The notes beneath the pieces were generated by a model. The model was not told the DNA's origin and searched no databases. It worked only from the letters and a program-made list of their open reading frames with translations. From contig NZ_AMZN01000071.1 in NCBI RefSeq assembly GCF_000331535.1, positions 1 through 47,914 on the forward strand: a stretch of DNA of 47,914 nucleotides, written 5' to 3'. Shown piece by piece: positions 42,300 to 47,914 of the stretch. Positions within the stretch are counted from its first letter, which is position 1. Every line of letters starts with the position of its first letter. Source of the DNA: Fulvivirga imtechensis AK7 (GTDB lineage: Bacteria > Bacteroidota > Bacteroidia > Cytophagales > Cyclobacteriaceae). The position numbers and the translations under genes are program-made.

Positions 42300-42416
42300 T
42301 TGCCTTGTCAATTTGTCCGTCCCTGATATAGGTTGACACAATTTAAAGTGAAAACCATGTCAAATTGGTGACCAATAACCATTAACCATTAACCAATACA
42401 CAATCCCCGACTAACA

Positions 42417-44138
42417 TCAAACATCAACTATTAAATCACACCCCAACCATTGCCTAAATGCTTCCTGTTGACGTTCAGATGGTTGAGCGATGGGTTCAAT
42501 TTTGTAAATCGGGAAATATCTATCTGTTCCGGGTGTAATATTTATTTCAAGGTCTTTATAATTTCTCCTTATCATAAATACATAAGAACTTGAGTCATAA
42601 GAATTGATCTTTTCCATTGATGCTTCTTCATTATTGATCGTAAGAATTTCATCATTAAGGGAAAAATGCCTTTCGCCAATGGAACCAGGAGCGATCTGAC
42701 TTACTCTCAGCCCACCATTATTATCAGATAGTCTCAATCCAAAATATTTTTCCAGGCTACTTTCTGCCTCGCTTTTCATCAACTGACAGCCCACAGAATT
42801 CAATAGTTCACTAATAAGATCTTCCTTAGAGGCTAAACCAGTGACATGTTCTTTAAAAAATTCCGCCAGACTGTTTCCATAATATTTTTCACAAAGCGCT
42901 TGAATATCGTCAAAGGTATAGCCAATATTTTGTTTGCCGTAGTGCAGCCATAATTCGCGCATAACATCATCTAGCGAATACTTATTGGTTGTACTCTCCC
43001 TGATCATGAGATCCAGACATAACGCAACCATAGCCCCCTCAACATAAATGGAGCTTTTCCGTTCCGGTGCACTGACGCTATATCCATCAATCCAAAGGTC
43101 TACCGAGGAATCTACCACAGAATAATTGAGTCTCCCAAAGTTTGAAAAATGCCGTTTAAATAGCACGTTCAATTCATTAAAGTACCAATCCCGGTCAAAA
43201 ACCCCACTTCGAACCAGGAAAAGATCACCATAATAAGTGGTGAAGCCTTCAGCCACAAACCCTGTGGGGAATGTAACCGGTTTATGAAATTCGTACGGCA
43301 TAATTTCTTTTGGCCGTATCCTGATAATATTCCAGGCATGGAATAGCTCATGAGAACTAACCCCTAAAAACTGGCTGTAAAGGTCTTCATCATTTAAAGC
43401 TTCGGCCGGACCAAGACAAATGACAGTCGAATCGTGATGCTCCACTCCATGATATAACTTATAAGGAAGCAGATGAAATAGAAAGTGATACTCCTCTTCG
43501 GGAAATTCACCCATCATTTCCACTTGCTTGTCACTAAACTTTCGAAATGCTTTCGTGATTTGATCACGGTCAAGCGGATGCCGCCCATTGAGCCAGATAT
43601 GGAACTGCACATTTCCCGCACTATATTCAATATGTTCAACCTCGGCACTGGCAAGTAGCGGACTATCTACCAGTTCGTAATAATTATCCGCAACAAAAGT
43701 TTTCCTCTGCCGCTTTAAACCACATGCGATGGAATAGTTGTCGGGAATGTCAATAAATACCTGACATGCCTCATTCAACTGTTGTATATCATATAACATA
43801 CAGTTAATGAAGTTGATGTAGATAAGTTCCTCATCATACCAACTATTACCCGCATCCATTTTAAACGCAAAATAATCGTAGGATACCATCACCTTATCTG
43901 TAGCTCGTGTATCTAACTCCCACATGCTGTGTGAGATCTTTCTATAAGGCAAGAGTGAATTACCTGAAGATATAGCCTTAAATCCGCGGATATTTTTGGC
44001 ATAATTGGCAGCTTCATACCTTCCCGGACGCCATATGGGCAAAGCCAGAGATATGATATCTACCTGAGACGTATCTAGCTCTAATTCAACATGAATAAAA
44101 TGAGTTAAAGGATTTCTGAACGAAATAGAGTACTTCAT
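42417..44138 (-). CDS. M61-family zinc peptidase with PDZ domain
   Basis: A 573-residue aminopeptidase from the ATG at 44138; an upstream GTG at 44144 adds two residues. HELFH (263-267) in SSHELFHAWN is the zinc site of the M61 glycyl-aminopeptidase family. The N-terminal beta domain (WRPGRYEAANYAKNI) and a C-terminal PDZ-like domain (about 470-540, LRVSQIAPGS) complete the usual layout. No signal peptide was seen, unlike secreted members, so it may act in the cytoplasm. Convergent with the M16 pair and divergent from rpmH. Confidence 0.9.
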   Translation of the reverse strand: MKYSISFRNPLTHFIHVELELDTSQVDIISLALPIWRPGRYEAANYAKNIRGFKAISSGNSLLPYRKISHSMWELDTRATDKVMVSYDYFAFKMDAGNSWYDEELIYINFINCMLYDIQQLNEACQVFIDIPDNYSIACGLKRQRKTFVADNYYELVDSPLLASAEVEHIEYSAGNVQFHIWLNGRHPLDRDQITKAFRKFSDKQVEMMGEFPEEEYHFLFHLLPYKLYHGVEHHDSTVICLGPAEALNDEDLYSQFLGVSSHELFHAWNIIRIRPKEIMPYEFHKPVTFPTGFVAEGFTTYYGDLFLVRSGVFDRDWYFNELNVLFKRHFSNFGRLNYSVVDSSVDLWIDGYSVSAPERKSSIYVEGAMVALCLDLMIRESTTNKYSLDDVMRELWLHYGKQNIGYTFDDIQALCEKYYGNSLAEFFKEHVTGLASKEDLISELLNSVGCQLMKSEAESSLEKYFGLRLSDNNGGLRVSQIAPGSIGERHFSLNDEILTINNEEASMEKINSYDSSSYVFMIRRNYKDLEINITPGTDRYFPIYKIEPIAQPSERQQEAFRQWLGCDLIVDV

Positions 44139-44224
44139 AAACACTAGTTTTGCATAAAATTAACAACATCCTGCCGAATCATGGGAAGAATCGGGCCTTA
44201 TCTTTTATCAATGCTCTAATCGTA

Positions 44225-44259
44225 TAAACACCAAACACCAAACACCAAACATCAAACAG
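44225..44259. repeat. Heptamer array (CAAACNN) upstream of rpmH
   Basis: Five units: TAAACAC, CAAACAC twice, CAAACAT, CAAACAG. It lies between the M61 start and the rpmH promoter, with the promoter's -33 box 16 bases downstream. Confidence 0.8.
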
Positions 44260-44274
44260 AAAGAGAAACAAAAA

Positions 44275-44305
44275 TTTGCAAATACAAAAAAGCTATTTAT
44301 CTTTG
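44275..44305 (+). promoter_or_regulatory. rpmH promoter, TTTG-N19-TATCTTTG
   Basis: TTTG at 44275-44278 and TATCTTTG at 44298-44305, spaced by 19 bases, are a near-perfect match to the Bacteroidota sigma-ABfr consensus. The leader before rpmH is about 60 bases and contains the palindrome GTGACTAGTCAC at 44326-44337. Confidence 0.72.
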
Positions 44306-44369
44306 CAGCCCGATTGAAATTTAAAGTGACTAGTCACCTTCCTAAACAGGGGGATAAAATATATTACAC

Positions 44370-44525
44370 ATGAAGAGGACATTTCAACCATCGCAAAGAA
44401 AGAGAAAGAACAAGCACGGTTTCAGAGCAAGAATGGAATCTGCAAACGGCAGAGCGGTTTTAGCAAGAAGAAGAGCTAAAGGAAGAAAGAAGCTTACAGT
44501 TTCTGACGAGAAAACTCATAAATAA
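44370..44525 (+). CDS. rpmH: Ribosomal protein bL34
   Basis: A 51-residue large-subunit ribosomal protein. It opens [20 protein letters not shown], then [22 protein letters not shown], as in all bL34 proteins; the tail TVSDEKTHK is lineage-specific. It lies just before rnpA, the standard neighbour, from which it is separated by 77 bases. The promoter at 44275-44305 should drive both. Confidence 0.97.
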   Translation: MKRTFQPSQRKRKNKHGFRARMESANGRAVLARRRAKGRKKLTVSDEKTHK

Positions 44526-44602
44526 GCTTTGCCGATGAATCGGCAGAAATACTGCCGATAGGAATCGTTTTTTTTCATGCTACATTGAAAAAAACTACGG
44601 CC

Positions 44603-44974
44603 ATGACATCAATGACTTTCAAAAAGTCAGAACGGCTCTGCAGTAAGAAGGCTATACAGGAACTCTTTTCAAAGGGTTCCTCTTTTTATATATACCCATT
44701 CAAGATCATCTCGAGGGCAGACCCGAAAGGCTCCTTCCATCAGATTCTTATTTCCGTTCCTAAACGCAACTTTAAAAAAGCGGTGCTTCGTAACAAGTTC
44801 AAGCGCAGAATCCGGGAGGCCTATCGCTTAAATAAGCACCTTCTAAAGAGCACGTCTAAACTTCAAATTGCGTATATTTATACTGCCAAAGAACTTTTGG
44901 AGTATAAAGAGATCGAAAGGAAACTGATTTTGGCTCTTGAACGTTTAAATCAGCAGCTAGCTAAAGGTGAATAA
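44603..44974 (+). CDS. rnpA: Ribonuclease P protein component
   Basis: About 123 residues from ATG 44603; ATG 44612 (MTFKKSERLC) fits the family's usual start equally well and a TTG at 44585 is less likely. The KKSERLCSKKAI beginning, the SVPKR strand and the RNR-type motif AVLRNKFKRRIREAYR are diagnostic. It binds the RNase P RNA to help mature tRNA 5' ends. The next gene starts two bases after the stop. Confidence 0.95.
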   Translation: MTSMTFKKSERLCSKKAIQELFSKGSSFYIYPFKIISRADPKGSFHQILISVPKRNFKKAVLRNKFKRRIREAYRLNKHLLKSTSKLQIAYIYTAKELLEYKEIERKLILALERLNQQLAKGE

Positions 44975-44976
44975 AA

Positions 44977-46632
44977 ATGCTAAAGAAAAGAACCAATAAA
45001 TTAGTCGCCCTATTTTTTATTATAGGGATAACGCTGGTGTCCTTTACTGCACCCACAGAGCGATACTTTGAAATTGCAAAGAACCTCGACATTTTCGCTA
45101 CACTGTTTAAGGAAGTGAACGCCTACTATGTGGATGAGGTCGACCCGGATAAAGTTATACGTACAGGCATTGACGCCATGTTGCTATCTCTCGATCCGTA
45201 TACCAATTATATTCCCGAAGATGAAATAGAATCTTTCCGCACCATGACCACCGGCCAATACGCCGGAATAGGAGCGCTAATCAGTGTGGTGAATGGCAAG
45301 ACCGTGATCACGATGCCTTACCAGGGCTTCGCTGCTTATAATGCGGGCTTAAAAATAGGTGATGAACTAATAGCCATAGATGGTAAAAAGGTCGTGGGCA
45401 TGGAAGTTTCAGATATAAGTACTTTACTCAAAGGACAGGCAAAAACTCCTGTTGAAGTTACGATTAAAAGATACGGCCATGAAGAACCACTGAGCTTTTC
45501 TTTTAAACGGGAGCGAATTACAGTGACCAATGTACCCTACTTTGGTAAGGTAAACGATAACATTGGTTATATTAAACTCGAAGATTTTACCATGGATGCA
45601 GGTAAAGAGGTAGCCCGGGCAGTGGAAGAATTGAAGAAGCAAGGAGCTGATAAAATCATCCTGGACCTGCGAAACAACCCCGGAGGATTATTAAGCGAGG
45701 CAGTAAATGTTTCTAATGTTTTTGTGCCAAAAGGAGTGGATGTGGTGTCCACAAGAGGAAAAGTGACTGAGTGGAACAAAACGTATAAAACACTAAATAA
45801 TCCGGTCGATAATAAGATACCTTTGGTTGTGTTAACTAATGGGGGCAGTGCTTCTGCCGCGGAAATTGTATCAGGAGTTATGCAGGATTATGACAGAGGG
45901 CTGCTTGTGGGCTCGAGAACATTCGGCAAAGGGTTGGTGCAAACCACCAGGCCGCTTACCTACAATGCACAACTAAAAGTTACAACAGCAAAATACTATA
46001 TTCCCAGCGGCAGGTGCATTCAGTCTCTGGATTATACCCATCGCAATGAAGATGGCACCGTGAGCAAAGTGGCCGATTCATTAATTAGCGAGTTCAAAAC
46101 AAAAAATGGACGCACTGTATATGATGGAGGAGGGCTCGACCCCGATGTTGACATCGAACAGGAGTATTATACTCCGATTACCCAGAGCCTCTTAACAAAA
46201 GGACTGATCTTTGAATATGCCACGCAATATTCTTCCAAAAGAAAAAGTATCCCATCCGCAGCCGAATTTGAACTGACGGATGAGGAATATAAGCAATTTA
46301 AGTCCTGGCTATCTGATAAGGATTATGATTATACCACCCAGGTAGAAGAAGAGTTGGTGGAACTCGAAGAATCAGCTAAAAAGGAAAAATATTATAAGGA
46401 CATAGCGAACCAACTGATGGACCTGAAGAACAAAGTAAAACATAACAAAGAACAGGACCTCGAAAAATTTAAATCAGAAATAAAGCAGGTACTCAAGGAA
46501 GAAATTGCCTCCAGGTATTATCTGCAAAAGGGAAGCCTCGAAGCATCCTTTAACGATGATCGGGATATTCAAAAAGCTATCGAATTACTAAAAGATACAG
46601 CAACATATAATCAGTTGCTTTCAGGAAAATAA
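44977..46632 (+). CDS. S41-family C-terminal processing peptidase
   Basis: A 551-residue tail-specific peptidase. An N-terminal hydrophobic segment (LVALFFIIGITLVSF) serves as anchor or signal. A PDZ domain follows at about 90-170 (GIGALISVVNGKTVI, AGLKIGDELIAIDG). The S41 core has GGSASAAEI (Ser291/Ser293) and Lys318 in RTFGKGLVQ. The C-terminal 120 residues are charged and helical. It trims exported proteins in the periplasm. The stop codon shares one base with the tsaB start, so the two are translationally coupled. Confidence 0.93.
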   Translation: MLKKRTNKLVALFFIIGITLVSFTAPTERYFEIAKNLDIFATLFKEVNAYYVDEVDPDKVIRTGIDAMLLSLDPYTNYIPEDEIESFRTMTTGQYAGIGALISVVNGKTVITMPYQGFAAYNAGLKIGDELIAIDGKKVVGMEVSDISTLLKGQAKTPVEVTIKRYGHEEPLSFSFKRERITVTNVPYFGKVNDNIGYIKLEDFTMDAGKEVARAVEELKKQGADKIILDLRNNPGGLLSEAVNVSNVFVPKGVDVVSTRGKVTEWNKTYKTLNNPVDNKIPLVVLTNGGSASAAEIVSGVMQDYDRGLLVGSRTFGKGLVQTTRPLTYNAQLKVTTAKYYIPSGRCIQSLDYTHRNEDGTVSKVADSLISEFKTKNGRTVYDGGGLDPDVDIEQEYYTPITQSLLTKGLIFEYATQYSSKRKSIPSAAEFELTDEEYKQFKSWLSDKDYDYTTQVEEELVELEESAKKEKYYKDIANQLMDLKNKVKHNKEQDLEKFKSEIKQVLKEEIASRYYLQKGSLEASFNDDRDIQKAIELLKDTATYNQLLSGK

Positions 46633-47312
46633 TGCCTTTAATCTTAAGCATCGAAACGGCTACCACAGTATGTTCCGTTGCCCTTCATGATAATAATGAA
46701 TTATTGGGCAGCCAATCACTATTTATCGATAAGTCACACTCCGGCTTATTGGCCCCATCAATAAAGTCTCTGGTCGAATACTGTGGTTATACTATCAATG
46801 ATTTGTCAGCAGTGGCGGTATCTGAAGGTCCCGGCTCATACACAGGTTTACGTATTGGAGTTTCGGCTGCTAAAGGTTTGTGCTTCTCTCTTGATATACC
46901 ATTGATTGCCGTAAGCACATTGGAAGCAATGGCGCGGGGTGTAAACAAGTATAACCACGGGCAAGCCATGTTATGTCCAATGATAGATGCAAGACGAATG
47001 GAGGTCTACTGCTTGCTCGTCAATGCTCAGAAAGATATTGTATCGGAAACGCGGCCTGTGGTTATCGATGAGTCTTCATTTCAGGAGCAACTTTCGGTGC
47101 ATAAGATATTATTCTTTGGCAATGGAGCCACAAAATGTAAGGGGGTCATTAAAAGTGATAATGCTGTATTCATTGATCATGTATTTCCCGATGCAATTCA
47201 TATTGGAGCCATTGCTGCAGAAAAATTTCAAAAGTCACAGTTTGAGAATGTGGCATATTTTGAACCATTTTATCTGAAAGATTTTAGAATTAGTCAACCG
47301 AAATCCAGATAG
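46632..47312 (+). CDS. tsaB: tRNA threonylcarbamoyladenosine biosynthesis protein TsaB
   Basis: A 226-residue YeaZ/TsaB protein, the partner of TsaD in forming t6A at position 37 of ANN-decoding tRNAs. ILSIETAT at the N-terminus and AVSEGPGSYTGLRIGVSAAKGL at about 62-84 are the family signatures. The ASKHA-type fold lacks the catalytic metal ligands of TsaD. Overlaps the S41 gene by one base. Cytoplasmic. Confidence 0.95.
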   Translation: MPLILSIETATTVCSVALHDNNELLGSQSLFIDKSHSGLLAPSIKSLVEYCGYTINDLSAVAVSEGPGSYTGLRIGVSAAKGLCFSLDIPLIAVSTLEAMARGVNKYNHGQAMLCPMIDARRMEVYCLLVNAQKDIVSETRPVVIDESSFQEQLSVHKILFFGNGATKCKGVIKSDNAVFIDHVFPDAIHIGAIAAEKFQKSQFENVAYFEPFYLKDFRISQPKSR

Positions 47313-47360
47313 AAACGTTACAGCAAAATAAATTCGGGCCAAAAAATTAAGAGCTTTATC

Positions 47361-47879
47361 ATGGCAGAAGAAAGAGAGATAATAAACAGAGTAGCGCAAA
47401 GCCCATTAGTTACATTTAACCTTGAAGATTATTACCAGCATGGAGAACGGGTCCTTTTTGATATTAAAGATTGGTTGTTCCAGGGTATCATCTTGAAGGA
47501 AAAGGATTTTAGACAAGCCGTCAAAGACCATGATTGGGAACAATATACTGATAAACATGTAGCCCTGACATGCACGGCTGACGCAATAGTACCTACCTGG
47601 GCCTATATGTTGTTGGCAACCAAACTTGAACCTCATGCCATTACTGTTATCCATGGGACACTTGGTGAATTAGAAAAGATTTTATTCAAAGTTGCCTTGG
47701 ATAAAATTGATATCAACGAATTTCTCGATAAAAAAGTAGTTGTAAAAGGATGTGGCCACTTGCCCATTCCCGAATTTGCTTATGTGGAGATTACCAGCAA
47801 GTTACGATCTGTAGCATCGAGCATAATGTATGGCGAACCATGCAGTACTGTGCCGTTATATAAGGCTCCCAAAAAATAA
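47361..47879 (+). CDS. DUF2480 family protein
   Basis: A 172-residue protein matching the Bacteroidota-specific DUF2480 family (VTFNLEDYY, DIKDWLFQGIILKEKDFR, CTADAIVPTWAYMLLA, KGCGHLPIPEFAYVEI). No signal peptide or membrane segment; cytoplasmic. Function is unknown. It follows tsaB by 48 bases on the same strand and may belong to the same operon. The last 35 bases of the window after its stop are non-coding. Confidence 0.88.
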   Translation: MAEEREIINRVAQSPLVTFNLEDYYQHGERVLFDIKDWLFQGIILKEKDFRQAVKDHDWEQYTDKHVALTCTADAIVPTWAYMLLATKLEPHAITVIHGTLGELEKILFKVALDKIDINEFLDKKVVVKGCGHLPIPEFAYVEITSKLRSVASSIMYGEPCSTVPLYKAPKK

Positions 47880-47914
47880 TTTCAAAAATTTTCTTAGTCA
47901 GGTATTGTGATTAT

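Larger units (their letters stand above)
41800..42416. other. Gene-free region with hairpins and direct repeats
   Basis: No coding region. Contains a terminator (41830-41862), a perfect 13-bp inverted repeat (41899-41942), and two related palindromes (42034-42065 and 42269-42299) inside about 50-base direct repeats. Text rich in GAAG and AAGC motifs resembles that at 20050-20140. Confidence 0.45.

Overview
The window looks like a chromosome segment of a Bacteroidota member, most likely of the order Cytophagales (Fulvivirga/Marivirga-like). The evidence is SusC/SusD outer-membrane proteins, lipoproteins with acid-rich surface-export signals, a TTTG/TAnnTTTG promoter before rpmH, a DUF2480 gene, and long intergenic stretches filled with heptanucleotide repeats and hairpins. 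No rRNA, tRNA, CRISPR array, prophage or intact insertion sequence was seen.

Layout. 1-2,200: repeat-rich DNA with three small genes of unknown function and the decayed tail of a family-3 glycosidase. 2,220-5,364: SMP-30-type lactonase lipoprotein, a metallophosphatase on the minus strand, and a solitary MoxR ATPase. 5,577-10,183: an exported lipoprotein followed by a TonB-dependent receptor. 10,374-16,191: a secreted transglutaminase-like protein, an SDR epimerase, a LOG-family protein, a lytic transglycosylase, and a minus-strand YkvA/YtxH/holin-like membrane cluster. 16,682-20,043: an exonuclease/GIY-YIG protein and a seven-TM receptor fused to a transposase-derived zinc ribbon.

20,462-33,262 is a polysaccharide utilisation locus: SusC, SusD, a two-LamG surface lipoprotein, two GH144-type (beta-1,2-glucanase) enzymes, an alpha/beta hydrolase and a GH3 beta-glucosidase. 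The predicted substrate is beta-1,2-glucan. A sulfatase, a formylglycine-generating enzyme and a secreted glycerophosphodiester phosphodiesterase follow on the same strand. They may remove substituents from a decorated glucan, which is inference. No conventional regulator lies nearby, so the seven-TM/zinc-ribbon fusion just upstream is the best candidate regulator.

37,304-47,879: adenosine kinase-like PfkB protein, two M16 peptidases (one active, one lacking the zinc site and carrying an extra domain), an M61 peptidase on the minus strand, then a housekeeping run rpmH-rnpA-S41 peptidase-tsaB-DUF2480.

Intergenic DNA holds several distinct repeat families: three kinds of heptamer arrays, a roughly 110-210 bp element with matching ends in three copies, a 37-bp repeat in two copies, paired long hairpins behind two genes, and palindromic repeats. 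In places the repeats have entered coding sequence.
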